Assembly: GCA_950106755.1 (NCBI GenBank)
Contig: OX467083.1
Location: forward strand, 29,321,029-29,385,028
Length of the DNA: 64,000 nucleotides
Reading direction: 5' to 3'
Source of the DNA: Climacium dendroides
Taxonomy: Eukaryota; Streptophyta; Bryopsida; Hypnales; Climaciaceae
How positions within the stretch are numbered: the stretch's first letter is position 1; each line of letters starts with the position of its first letter. The position numbers and the translations under genes are program-made. The notes below the pieces were generated by a model. It saw nothing but the letters and a program-made list of their open reading frames with translations. It searched no databases and was not told where the DNA came from. Below, in pieces: positions 23,305 through 38,369 of the stretch.

Positions 23305-25234
23305 ATGACGAGGGACGCGAAGGCGCCCCCTTTGGACGCCCCCCCGCCAGGCGACGTGGTGGTAGTAACCCCCGCGAAGGAAACGTTCAACATTGAGAGC
23401 AGGCAACAACAAGAATCGTCAGGTCACGTGGTGGTCGTGGATCCAGTTAGTTCAATTGCGCCTGGCGGCGTCGTTGCCCCTGAACAGGAAGCTCTTCTCT
23501 CCGGATGGCGCAGACACAACGAAGTCGCGTCGTTGCAAGAAGTAAACTCCACAATCTCTGTCCCCGAGGGCTCTTGGTACAAGAAAGCCTTTGCATTCGC
23601 AGGCCTGGGATTCATGGTGAGCGTGGCGTACATGGACCCCGGCAACTGGGCCACGGATCTCAGCGGAGGCGCCGCATTCGGCTACACGCTTCTCTCCGTC
23701 ATCCTCCTTTCGAATTTCACCGCCATCTTTCTCCAGTCGCTCTCTCTGAAGCTCGGGATCGTGGCGGATCGCGACCTAGCGCAAGCCTGTCGCGACGCCT
23801 ACCCGAAGTACGTGGTGTACGTGTTGTGGGTGATGATGGAGATCGCCATAGCCGCAACGGACTTGGCCGAGGTCATCGGGTCTGCCGTGGCTTTGAATCT
23901 GCTGTTCGGGCTTCCTCTCTGGGCTGGGGTGCTGATCACCGCCGTGGACACGCTCTTCATCCTCATCTGCGGCACACGAAGCTTCCGAAGCTTGGAGGTC
24001 GTGGTGTTCCTGCTGTGCTTGCTCATAGCTGGCGTGTTCGTGTATGAGCTTATCGCTGTGAAGCCGGAGTGGATCAAAGTGGCGGCGGGGTTGTACCCCA
24101 AACCAGAGATTCTAACAAACCCACAGATTCTCTTCAACGCTATCGGCATTCTGGGCGCGACGTGTATGCCGCATAGCTTGTTTTTGCACTCCAGCATCAT
24201 TCAGACGAGAGCCTACCCGCGGACCAAGGAAGGGAAGAAGATGGCGGTGAAATACGGCACCTGGGATTCCTGCCTCTCGCTCATGCTCGCGTTTTTTGTA
24301 AATGCTTCCATTTTGATCCTTGCTGCTGCGGCGTTCCATTACGGGCCTCATGCTAACCGCGGGCTTGCTAACATCAGTGATGCATACAAACTGCTGGCGC
24401 CTGCTTTGGGTGACCATGCCGCCAGGATTCTCTTCGGAGTCGGACTCCTCGCCAGCGGTCAAAACTCCACCATCATCGGCACTTTGGCAGGCCAGGTCAG
24501 TGATGTTGTTTCAATAGTAGCAAAATTACAATCAAATTACGGATTTCTCGAACATGACTTTCTAGAATGTCCTGCACACCTGCTGCATTATCATTTTCGG
24601 TACATTGCCACACATTCATACCATGCCATAGTGAAAAAGTTGGGACCCGTGGTGGGAAGAGTAAATCATCAATGAGTGTACAGATTTGATCTGTTAACTG
24701 CCATTTTCGGTAGATTATTATATGCTCTTCAGTAGTTTTTGTAGCATCGTACTATCTGTGACATTTTGGTTCAGTTTGGTTCATTTGACACTTTTTAATA
24801 GCAAATCTTCCACTTTTGGCTAATTACTTCCGATTTCTCTTCTGGCGATTTGGCTAAAGTTTTTTTTTTTTACTTCAATGGGCCAGGTGGTGATGGAGGG
24901 TTTTCTGAAGATGAGAATCAAGCCATGGCTGCGGCGTCTCATCACTCGCTCCATTGCAATCGTTCCGGCTGCCATCGTCGCCGCCATCGGTGGCAACAAC
25001 GGTGCTGGGCGTCTGCTTGTACTCAGTCAGGTCATCCTGTCCTTCACTTTGATCTTCGCGGTTGTGCCGTTGGTGCACTTCACAAGCTCCCGTGCGAAGA
25101 TGGGCAGCTTTGTCAATTGTTGGGTTGCTAGGATTTCGGCATGTATCATTGCTGTGATTATTGGCGGCCTGAATGGGTACTTGGTTGTGCAAAGTATTCG
25201 CCAGGGATCGTTTGGGCAAGCCGGCCATGTTTGA
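23305..25234 (+). CDS. NRAMP-family divalent metal transporter, bacterial (MntH-like) type, two exons
   Basis: Exons 23305-24495 and 24887-25234 join in phase, giving 512 residues. NRAMP proteins import Mn2+, Fe2+ and related ions with protons across a membrane. Residues 1-90 form a hydrophilic N-terminal tail rich in P, V, Q and E, and the transporter core follows with about eleven hydrophobic segments. The metal-site motif of helix 1 is DPGNWATDLSGGAAFGY (111-127), and the helix 6 motif is GATCMPHSLFLHSS (284-297). GTLAGQVVMEGF spans the exon junction. The core resembles bacterial MntH (ATDLAE at 184-189, VLSQVILSF in exon 2) more than the usual plant NRAMPs. The ATG at 23305 is preferred because the frame only extends five codons upstream to a GTG. 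Codon use is GC-rich compared with the flanks. The single intron (24496-24886) has an 8-bp direct repeat across its two splice sites. Membrane location is not shown by the sequence. Confidence 0.96.
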
Positions 25235-26043
25235 TAGATACACGTAGTGTGTATTTGTCATCGTGGTTTGAGCCTGTAAACGGTAGCAAAGAGAGTGCTC
25301 CTCTTTGCACGTTTGATCGTAGGTTTTATTGTACTCCAAATACTCTTTTTTTCATTTCAACATATGGTTCACGATGATACTGGATCAGACTTTCTTTCTA
25401 TCCGCCTTTGAGATTTACGAGAGGATGGGTACTCATTTGAAATTGGAGAGGCTCTGTTGCTGTGCAAGGTTGGCTGCAGCTTCCTGTTTTCAGTCTCAGA
25501 TGTACCCTGTTTGTATGCCCACTTTGATCAAAACCGGTGTTACACAATTGAATCAGTTCATCCAAACCAATGACTTTAAAAAAATGCACTTTCTATGTGA
25601 TGAATTTAATGAAATTGAGGTGTATAATATATATTTGTAAACATATAAGCAAAAATATGCAAGAATGCAAGAATATAAGAGGTTAAGACACATGATAGTG
25701 TACATGTACAAGAATATTTAGGGATGACTTTGGGAATAATTAACTAATCATATGAAAGAACAAAAATATTGGATTTTCCCTCTTGTAAAAAGTATTTTGA
25801 AAAATGAAAGTTGAATATGAGTCATTTGATGAATGTGATTGTCCACTTGTAGTATTCAATAGAAATTAAAGCAAATTCTAGATTGCATTAGAGTTATAAT
25901 TACATTAGAATTATAAATCAACTTGCTTTGTTCAAAATGGCATATTCAGAATTGCTTTGTTTACTCCCATTGAATTGTATTCTCTATAAAATGTGTTTTG
26001 GATTCCATTCATACAACTTTGAACCACCATAATTGCATGCACT
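25235..26043. other. 3' UTR of the NRAMP gene and AT-rich intergenic DNA
   Basis: Moderate GC content continues to about 25600, consistent with a 3' UTR, then the sequence becomes AT-rich. No further gene was seen. Confidence 0.45.
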
Positions 26044-26674
26044 TTAACCCCTAAATGCCCCACACTTTTTTTGAGCTCCTTGGAATTTGCTCTAAATTGA
26101 ATAAAATGCCAAAATTTTGATAAGTTTTACCAATTTTATTTCAATTGCAACTATACAAATTCAAACTAGATATGTTAAAGATCACATCAAAAAAGAAAAC
26201 ACAACAATATTACTTATAGATTGAAAGATTATAATGTTTGATCTTGAGGGTGTTAAAATTGTAAAACTTTTCATATATCAAATCTAAAAAATTGATCACC
26301 AAAAAAATATGAGGTTAAAGGGCATAACATACATAACCTTTGTAAATTTACAGCTTTTTAAAATCTACTCTATAATTTTTTGAAAATGAATTTCTAATGT
26401 AATTTTTTCTCTACGATCTACTGTATTTGAGGCTCATTTTCAAGAATCCTCAACACTAGAAAACCAAGATTTGCAATGAACACTCTTGCACAAAATCTTG
26501 AATAGAAAAATCACAATCATTCATTTTCAAAATCAATTTTTTGATGCTCAAATTAGACTTCAAAAGAATTCTTCAAAAATAGAAACTACTAAAAATAGAA
26601 ACTTGTTCAGGTTTTATTTAACTTTGAAATATTGTCAACACTAGAATTTGGTGCTTCAAGCATTTAGGGGTTAA
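26044..26674. mobile_element. MITE-like element ended by TTAACCCCTAAATGC
   Basis: TTAACCCCTAAATGC at 26044-26058 is exactly mirrored at 26660-26674. The 631-bp interior is AT-rich and non-coding. No target duplication is apparent. It belongs with the 54-320 element by its terminus. Confidence 0.75.
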
Positions 26675-28255
26675 TCACATTAAGATATTGTTGCATATTA
26701 TCCAATTGTTGTTTGGAAGTACAACAATGAGACCAATACCTTGATTTAGAAAGTAAATAACTCAATGTAATTAAATTGCATACAATCATACCTTTTGCCA
26801 TTCAATTGCAAACTAGCCTTTCTCTCTTTTCTATTGGGCTACACCAAACACTACTTGCTAAAGGAATTCAATTTCATTGACTTCTATGACAATTAATCCT
26901 TTAACAAAAGGTCAACCACTTTCTAGTCAAAATTGACACTTTTTCATTGGTAGCCAAAGTTTTAGAATGAATTTAGATATGGATAAAGGAGATGGGTGTG
27001 GAGAATTGGAAACTAAGTGCATTGGGACAAGAATCAAAACAAATTATGCTAGCATATGGTTTTGGGGTTGAAAAAACAAATATGAAAATCAATATGAAAA
27101 TCAAAGCAAAATTTTTCATGCATTTACTACGGAATCCCAAGCATTCACACCAACTCCATCAATACAATCAAATCTTTGAAATGCATCACAATTTGGTATT
27201 TTTTTAAGTTTAGCTTAAGACCAAAACACTTCTTGTTCACCTCCAAAATTGACCACAAACCTTAATGGGTTAAGATAATTGCACTTAATTGTGATCCCCT
27301 TCTAAAACCAAATCCTACATACCATGGCTTCTTTTTTCAGATTTTCTGAATGAATGAAAAGGCGATACTTTGTGTTCATTGAACATTGTAGTGGCAACTT
27401 CTGCAGCCACTTGGCAGTTTGAAGGTGGTGATGGGGAAAATTTTGGGGAGCAACATCTAGCAATGAATTTTGATTCACTAAGTTCATTTCTATGAACTAG
27501 GGACTTCAGCTGAAGTGATTATGGCAAAATTTTGGGAATTAAGCGCAAAAAAGTAGGCAAAATTTAGTTGAAGAAGGCATTTTCTCTGGTGATAGTAAAT
27601 TGACAAGTGGCCACATGAAGGCAATGTGCACATCACACATTTACTAAAACAAGATCTAAACTTGAAACAACTACCACTATGTTCTAAACCACATGTGAAG
27701 ACTTGCACCTACAACCACCCCAAAACCCCTTCGATGCTTAAATTAGTAAAATGAAGAGAATGGCAATTCAACACCCCATTTTTTTTGAGCTAAAATGCCA
27801 AATTTGAGACCTTTACTTGACAACACATTCATATGGTTTAAGGGCATGTCTAGACTCATTGCACTTTTAAATTAGTTAATGTAAAGTAGAGGTGTAAGCC
27901 TAAGAGAATGTGGATCAACTTTAAACATTAGGGCACCATTTTCTTTCTCTGTCACATCCTTCTGCAGTAAATTTACTATGCAAACCACAAGGACTATAAA
28001 GAAGCAAAGAGATAACAAGTACATTTTTTTCATTTCAAGGCATACATATAGGCCTTGCAATGTGAAAGAACGGAAGTTCCAATCTATACATGCAAGTGTG
28101 GGTAGGAAACTCACCGCGAATTCATCGTTGTCTTTGAATTCACAGTGCTACTCTTGTATAAGATGCTCGTGGTTTTTTCAACGTGGTTTGGTTGCTGACG
28201 TTCTCGGATGGTTGTTTATGGCTATGTGTAGGCTTGCTTACAACTGCTTCTGGAT
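26675..28255. other. Intergenic
   Basis: AT-rich to about 27950, then base composition rises toward 28.1-28.5 kb. No recognised gene or repeat. Confidence 0.4.
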
Positions 28256-28935
28256 TTGTATACTTTGTTTGGAATGTGTGCGTTGTTTCCACTTTTAGAA
28301 GTAATTGACATACTAGTCATCTTTGCACAGAAAAGAGATGTCTACGTTTGTGACTTTGTTGCTGTTGTGAAGGTGTGCCAGGCCTCACTATATTGCATGT
28401 ATGAAGACAAAAGGACCTCATTCAGCAACGACGAATTCTGGAGTTTCAACAATTTGCTTGATTGCTCTCATGAATAAATCCACATTAAGTGGATGTGTGA
28501 CTTGAATGACAACTCTGCGGTGTTGGCCTTCATTTGTCACGGGGAGCAGATATACACTCAACACAAGGGTGCTCCAGTGGATCGAGACATGTGGGCAAAG
28601 TTGTTCGCCAAAGTTAAGGAGGAGTACACTCGTAAGTCTTTAAGCGTAAATCATTCAATTTCTGTAACCTCAAATTCATGTGATTATAGTGAATGATGTA
28701 TTGAAGATGCCAAAAAACATCTCATATGCTCAATTTGGATAATTTTTTCAAAAGTTATTGGCCTCCAAAGTTTGCAGCCAGTTAACCCTGATTTGCCTGA
28801 TTTGTCCGTGAACAGTAAGATTCTGTCCGATATGACAACCGTGTGTGGTACCTATATGTTTACCGTGATGTTTACAGAAGGAAGTTTCTCATTTAAGCAT
28901 CAGAGGTTTTGGAGGGGGATGCAAGACAATGTCAC
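28256..28935 (+). pseudogene. Unidentified coding remnant with a consensus splice donor
   Basis: A frame ending ...LLDCSHE at a TAA (28475-28477) continues in the same frame as IHIKWMCDLNDNSAVLAF and then GAPVDRDMWAKLFAKVKEEYT, ending at a strong donor (ACTC|GTAAGT, about 28632). Downstream, after TTTGCAG near 28778, a second open block of about 57 codons contains LPDLSVNSKILSDMTTVCGT and SFKHQRFWRGMQ and stops at TAG near 28950. The two blocks do not join in phase with these sites. It reads like a decayed protein gene, perhaps from a transposon, but I do not recognise the family. Confidence 0.35.
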
Positions 28936-28984
28936 ACTCCATTACTAGCATCTACATATAAAACAACTACTTCGTATGGTCAAA

Positions 28985-30501
28985 TGTTTCATGTTTGCAA
29001 ATTTCTACTCTTATATACAAGGTCTATCACTCACTCTAACCACAAGTTTGATGGAACAACATTGCAAGCATGAGGAAGCTATTTCTAAAATGGAAATGAA
29101 GTAGATATGAACCTTTGCCTTGTTCTCTGGTAAATCGATAGTCATCTTGTAAATTAGGATACGATATTCTAACAAGAGATGTCGGAGGGGCTCAATCAAA
29201 CTAACCCACCATATTTGAAAGTTTTTCAGCATCTTCAATCCCTTGGTTTAGGTAAGCTCAGCCAATTGCTTGAACTCAGAGAAACGTTTTGGACTTTTGC
29301 AAAAGTATCCATTAGTCACAATGAGAAATTTCTCAATGGCTACAAAAATGCCCAAATTAGACAATGCTTTGAATGCAAGGTTGCAGTGGTGGGCCACACA
29401 ATGTACACCAATGACAAAAAGGGCATGATTATCTTTAACCTGTTGAGTGACACCTGCCCTACTTTTCTAGAGCATGGAAGCTCTATCTGCCCCGAAACTA
29501 ATCAATTTCTTGGCGACAAACAAATCATGAAGCCCCTACCCGAGTTCACTTCTCCAACAATGAGCTCCATTAAATTCTTTGCATTCGAGGTACATTCTAT
29601 CCACTAAAGAGAAATTAGTAGTGGAATTCAGACCCAATTCTAGAAAATGTAAGCATGAATTGAGAGGAAGCTAAAATTGTCCACTGTCGTTACCTCATCG
29701 ACCGCATAGCTATGTACCACACATTTGCAATCAAGCATCTGGTCTCCTCAAGCACTAGTTTATACATGTATCCTACCATAATCTAACCTAAACTGTCACA
29801 GTAATGAGCAGAGGGTAGATTAGATACACCAAGAAGTTTGTACAAGGTAGCACGGGATTAGAACTCAAACATTGGCCAACCATTAGCAAGTAATTGAAAT
29901 AACGTTGTGAACTGCACCCGTTTCTTCTTAACCTCCAAACTTGCAATTGTTAATTTGTTCAAGGATGGATGCTGGTGCTTTAACTGCGTACAACTTCATG
30001 TTTCTCCAATGCTTGCATTACGTTGCTATATACTACTCTCTGTCCTTACCTTGTATTGAAGCAAATCTTTCTTCGCTATTTGTTTCCCATCGTGCTTGAA
30101 CAAAGTGTCAAATTTTGACGCCATCACGCAAGGCTTGCGATCAATGGCGTTGTACATTTTGCATTTCACCATATGCAAAATGCCATCCCTTGCCATAATT
30201 CCCTCCGCCCAAGGCAATTTCACAGCCTACACGGTTTGAAACTTGTGGTCTTTGTCATATCGCATTTGAGTCTCTGATTGTGAGTTGCGTGACTTTGTAC
30301 GACTGCTGCCACATCTCTTAAACGGGGTGACTGGAAGTCCAAGTCATCCTTAGAGCCCTCATAATCCATTGCCACTTCCACCCATTGATCATCGTGTGGC
30401 TCCTCGGAGTCTTCTGAAAGAGTGATCAACGACGACTTGGCGCTCAATACAATTGTATCTTCTAAAGTAGAAGATGAACTGTGGATTTTCATAGTTTCCA
30501 C
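28985..30501 (-). pseudogene. Decayed hAT-like transposase gene (plant zinc-finger 862-like type)
   Basis: Read on the minus strand, blocks appear in family order. They are an acidic N-terminus (30501-30230), KLPWAEGIMARDGILHMVKC and then KPCVMASKFDTLFKHDGK (30223-30030), VQFTTLFQLLANGWPM and LYKLLGVSNLPSAH with YKLVLEETRCLIANVWYIA (about 29930-29720), FGADRASML (about 29500), GVHCVAHHCNLAFKALSNL (about 29400-29330), and WWVSLIEPLRHLLLEYR with IYKMTIDLPENKAKV (about 29205-29115). The GVHC-AH-NLA and W-S-L-EPL-LLEYR blocks are hallmarks of this hAT-derived family. Stops and frame changes interrupt it, for example a TAG where the family has Trp just before AVKLPWAE. It is non-functional. Element ends were not identified. 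Confidence 0.82.
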
Positions 30502-30508
30502 AAACAGC

Positions 30509-30795
30509 GTATTGCTCAGGGCACTAAGGCCATATTTGTTATATTGAGACTTTTGGTAGTCTCATTTTTATCCTCGACTCGAAGATAAATCATAATAAAT
30601 GTTTAATTTTAAGACTATTTGGTAAGTTGAGATTTCAATGTATTAATATATATAAAAACCTTTGATTTCCCAAAGGTTGCAAGCTCATCTTATCCTCGAC
30701 TCGAGGATAAACCACTATAATTGTTTTAGGGTTGTAGTCTCAAAATGTGCAGATTGTCTCATTTTAACGAATAAGGCCATAGGCTCTATGCAATC
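30509..30795. mobile_element. Hairpin MITE with two TCCTCGACTCGAGGA palindromes
   Basis: The left end (GGCCATATTTGTTATATTGAGAC, near 30529) is mirrored by the right end (GTCTCATTTTAACGAATAAGGCC, near 30775). Inside, a 21-bp palindrome centred on TCCTCGACTCGAGGA lies at 30690-30710 (perfect) and at 30568-30588 (one mismatch). It lies just upstream of the hAT-like pseudogene, so it may be a related non-autonomous element or that element's end. No 8-bp target duplication could be confirmed. Confidence 0.6.
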
Positions 30796-33043
30796 TCTTG
30801 CCCTCCGTTGTCATCGCTCCAATATTCTTCAATGGAAATTGGCTCCGCCCTAGGAACATCTAGCATTGAACTATCCAATACCAAAGAAAATGGTTGAACC
30901 ACTCCCGAGCCTCATGAAGACATGAAACAAAAATCCATTGTTTTCTTGCACGACTCGGTCTTTCGCAACTACACAATCTTCTCCAACCGCTTGAGCTCCT
31001 TGTGCGCAAGTTGTAAGGCCTCTTTCATAGCCTTGTCTACCTTCTTTGCTAGTCACGCTACTTCTGCAACACAGATTGCTTTAGCGATTGAATCATCCCC
31101 ACGATTTTCCTAGCCCGACTACATTCTCTCAAACCCACACTTTGCAAAATAGATAGCAGATAAGCAAGGAATATGGAATTGCAAAACAAACAACAAGCAA
31201 GCAAGGAATATGAGAGGAAGTCGCAAGCCCGAAGGAAATCACAAGTTGATCCGCAGAGGCAAAATTTGGAAGAAACACATGAACCAAAGCGAGAATTCTC
31301 ATGAATTTCAAGTGCATGGCGGCACAATACCTCCATTTCCACAAACAACAAGCAAATCAAAAGTGCAATTAACGCACAACATTAAAATTATGAAAGGTGG
31401 ACTACAATTGGCATACACCCTAAGACGTCACAAAAACTTGGCGAAAAGTGTAGCTCCTCTACAACAACGAAGTGGCAAAAGGCAAAACAATGAAGTCGAC
31501 ACTAGTAAAATCTGAGCATGATCCTACGGAGCAAGTGGCGACCTCAATGCTTCAATGAACGTCGTATGCAAGAGCATCAATCCAATGTCTGGAGCGAGAA
31601 GTGGGGATTGAAGAATCGAAGTGGTGAATGGGGAGATTGCCACTCCTCCTTCAAATGTGGCATTTGAAGGGGGAGTGGCAATTTCCCCACATTTGAAGTG
31701 GGAGTGACAATCTCCCCACATTTGAAGGAGAAGTGACAATCAAGTGAAGGGGGAGTGGCAATCTCTCCCACATCTTGGGACGGGTGTGACACCAACGTGG
31801 CCCAATGTCATCCCCCTCAGACGCAGACGAGGCAATCTCAACATCTTTTCTATTCTAAAGTTCCCATAGCAAGTTCACCAAGGTTCCCCACCAAGTGCAA
31901 ACTGGCACCTCAGCGCCCCAAAAAAGCCCTGGTACATACTTTGCCTAAAATGTATTGCACTTGTTCATGAGAGAATTAAGATACACATATTTTCACCACT
32001 TTGAAAATTCATAGTTTATCCACACAAACTCCATATAATGCTTAAGAAGAAAATTTTAGAGCACTCTTTTGGTTTCCAATAGGATCCACCAAAATACTAG
32101 ACAATGGTAGGAACAACGCTCAGTTGCTTATTCAAACCTAGTTAGGTGTAGCTAACTTCGCAAGTACGGCAAAACTCCAAATATTCTGAACATAATGATG
32201 ATAAATAAATTAAGTATTGTGACTTGGAGCAGCATGCCGGTGCAAAACTCCGAACTCCTGCAGATCACTTTCCCTTCCAATTCGTCTGAAGAAAAATGTC
32301 TTGAACAAGCACAATCACTGTATTGACAAGTAATAAATGTTTTTGTGTGTTCACAGCATCTACTCAAGGGCTGCAACCAATCAAACAATGACACATGTTA
32401 CTTGTTTCCAAAAAGTTTTGTGGGGGGTTGAATCTCATGAACCGGTATCATATAACTATACGGTAGTAGCTCATTCCTCTTCAACTGAGCTAAGATACCA
32501 CTCTTTCTCTCTTCAATTCACATATAAATATCTCGCATTGGACCACAAGCTACTTGTAAAATGATGTTGCTTTCTTGTCCAGTAATTGCTACAACAATTG
32601 CAGTGTTTGAATTAGCATCAAACCTATGAATTAGAGGTGTAACTGATATCTTGAAAATTGGGAAAAAAAATGATTCATCTAAAAATAAATTAATCACTGC
32701 TTGTTGACAGTAAGGAACATAAAAAGTGATCAGTTTTATGCAGCGTGCGTATAGCCAACTACCGAAAATTGCTGGCAACTCCTAAAGGAACATACTAGCA
32801 TTGACGGAAATGGTACAATAAGAGAACGAAAAGGATAAACCATAAACAGTAAACCAGATTTGAAAATAGTACTCCGTAATATTTGTACATAAAAACAGAG
32901 GAAGATTTATTCTTCAGAAGTAGCAGAACACAAAGTCAGAATTGAACATATATTTGCCTGAGACTGCTGCAGCCTTGGGAGTCCCGGCTCTGTGCAAAAA
33001 TACCTGGGAGGCAAATCGAGACATGAAAACGAATTTGCGCAAT
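30796..33043. other. Intergenic, with a palindromic minisatellite at 31630-31790, and RPT4 3' UTR at the right
   Basis: At 31630-31688 a 28-bp arm (GGGGAGATTGCCACTCCTCC...) pairs with its near-perfect inverse around a 3-bp loop. The same GGGAGTGGCAATCTCCCC / ACATTTGAAG phrase then repeats two to three more times to about 31790. The last few hundred bases before 33044 are probably the RPT4 3' UTR. Open frames around 31.0-31.4 kb on the minus strand have no recognisable product. Confidence 0.5.
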
Positions 33044-36434
<3,391 letters not shown>

Positions 36435-36720
36435 GATGATGACAAAAGGAAACAATCGCACTGAGCTGCAGGAGCGGTGATGATCGTTGTGAAGGAGAGT
36501 AGGAGAAGCGATTAGGTTTTCGACATGATGGTCGCTTTGTTGCCAAAGGCTAGTGCAAGTCGAAGAAGCTCAGCCTGGGAGAGACGAAGACGATGCTCTT
36601 CTTTCTGTTCTTTCGAACCGTTTCTTTTCTTTCCGCGTTTTTCTTTCTTTCCTCTTTTTTTTTTCCTTTATTGGGTCTGGACTGAAGGGGAGGAAGCTTC
36701 GTATTATTAGGGGTATAGTA
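36435..36720 (-). promoter_or_regulatory. RPT4 5' leader and promoter-proximal region
   Basis: GC-rich sequence followed (in gene orientation, upstream) by a purine-rich tract on the minus strand, AAAGAAAGAAAAACGCGG-like, at about 36600-36670. Such GA/CT tracts are common in plant 5' leaders. The exact start is unknown. Confidence 0.45.
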
Positions 36721-38360
36721 AAGTTGCCAATCACCGCACAGACAAAATTCAAATCTTTTTCCACATAAAAATAGAGACTTGCATGTTTTGAAAATTGGTG
36801 TGATTATAAAATATCATGTTAAAATTCACCTTAAAAATAAAATGCAAAAAAATTTATTTTTACAAATTTTATTGCAATTTAAAGATGATGCATTTGAAAT
36901 CTAGTCAAAAATTTCTTGAGGCCCTTCACTGCATAGTGTAGTCGTACAAAATTATGTTCCCATCACAATTGAATTGATAATTAGATTGTGTAGTTATTGT
37001 GTGGTAATTAGCAACGGTTGTTAATATGCGGTTTTTGGATGTGTGCAATAAATGGTGAGTTTACTCTAGTCACACACACTTTGAAAAGCAGACGATTCTC
37101 ATAGGTTGAACACGTGGAACATTCTTAGAGGGTTTCTACATTTGCCGGATCTCTCAACCTCGGAGGTTTGGGAGGTGGCATTCTTCAACTCCAAAGGAGA
37201 AGAAATAGGTTGGAGAATGGTTTTCTCCAACAATTTTTCATTCCCACTTACATCACTTTCACCTTGCGTGATGTCTATTTTGTTTTTCACACCCCTATTT
37301 AGTCTTGTTTTTATGTTGCCTACGCCAACTACATTCTCCACCACCTATGCGCATTCAGGATAGTGAATTAGTCTCAACCTCTGAGAAAACAATGGTACTC
37401 ATGTTCACAAGGGGTGTCACATTGTCTTCTTGTTCAATGGCTTTCCATTGGCTCCTCATTTCTCTCATTGTACTTGTACTCTGCAAGGAAATTTGTTTTT
37501 CAGAAGAGGTGTCACTACCCCTAATATTAACAAAAGTTATAATGCAAAGCTTCCTCCTTCTTTAACCACTAGAAGTTTGATTAGGATCTCACTTAAAAAC
37601 TTATCAAGGTATATCTTGTTTGTTGCCCACTTTGTTGGTGTTCAAACAAGGGCAAAAATATTTGCCAATAACCATTTGATGAATCTTTTGAGGATAAAAA
37701 TGATATTGGGGCATTAGAAAATGTGTGATGATAAGCCCATAAGACATGTGGGCCCTAGAGAATCACCTACAAAATCATATATTGCAAAAAGTTAGATCTA
37801 TTATATAAAGATTATTTTTCAAATTTTATTGTTTCATGGGCATGCCAATGATTCACATGAAATGCACACCCCTATGTCTGCAAAGTGATGAATAAGATGA
37901 ATAGTATCCCAATTGCCATGAAGAGTTATCATATCATGTAACAATAAAATTTTCCAAAAGAATTGATAATTTTCTTGCATCATGTTCAACATTCAACTCA
38001 TTTTAAGTTGAAAGAGATTCATGACGACAATCTACACCACAATCAAGAATATGTGCATGCTATTCAATTAGTCCATATGGCCTTTCAAGGTCTTGGCGGT
38101 CACTTAGTATGATGTTCTACACAAACAACATCATTGCCAACGTCCCAAGATTAATAATTTGAAAACACACAAGCAAAGGCAAAATAGTCTAGAATGAGTA
38201 CACCCTTTATTCTAAATCAAGTTACTTCAAGCAATAACTACACATATGTTCATTGACTAAGTTTGAAGAAGCACTTCAAAATGAATGAGTCATATAAAAA
38301 CTATGCCAATAGGGGGAAAAAAAAAAAGGAGTCCAGTGAAAACACTATAACCTAAAGAAA
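36721..38360. other. Intergenic, AT-rich
   Basis: A weakly coding-looking stretch lies on the plus strand at 37100-37720 with frame changes and no recognised product. A long A tract is at 38319-38328. Nothing else was seen. Confidence 0.4.
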
Positions 38361-38369
38361 CTTGGTGTA

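Noticed and set aside
23505..24462. Alternative frames of 116-180 codons on both strands inside the NRAMP exon
   Set aside because: They are shadows of the GC-rich NRAMP reading frame. Their products have no transporter or other motif.
29179..29607. 142-codon plus-strand frame
   Set aside because: It is antisense to the hAT-like transposase relic, whose conserved blocks lie on the minus strand.
36512..36526. 4-codon upstream frame before RPT4
   Set aside because: It exists in the sequence, but without a mapped transcription start it cannot be called a regulatory upstream frame.
37100..37720. Weakly protein-like plus-strand region with several frames
   Set aside because: Frames break repeatedly and no block could be matched to a family. 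Evidence is too thin to call a pseudogene.
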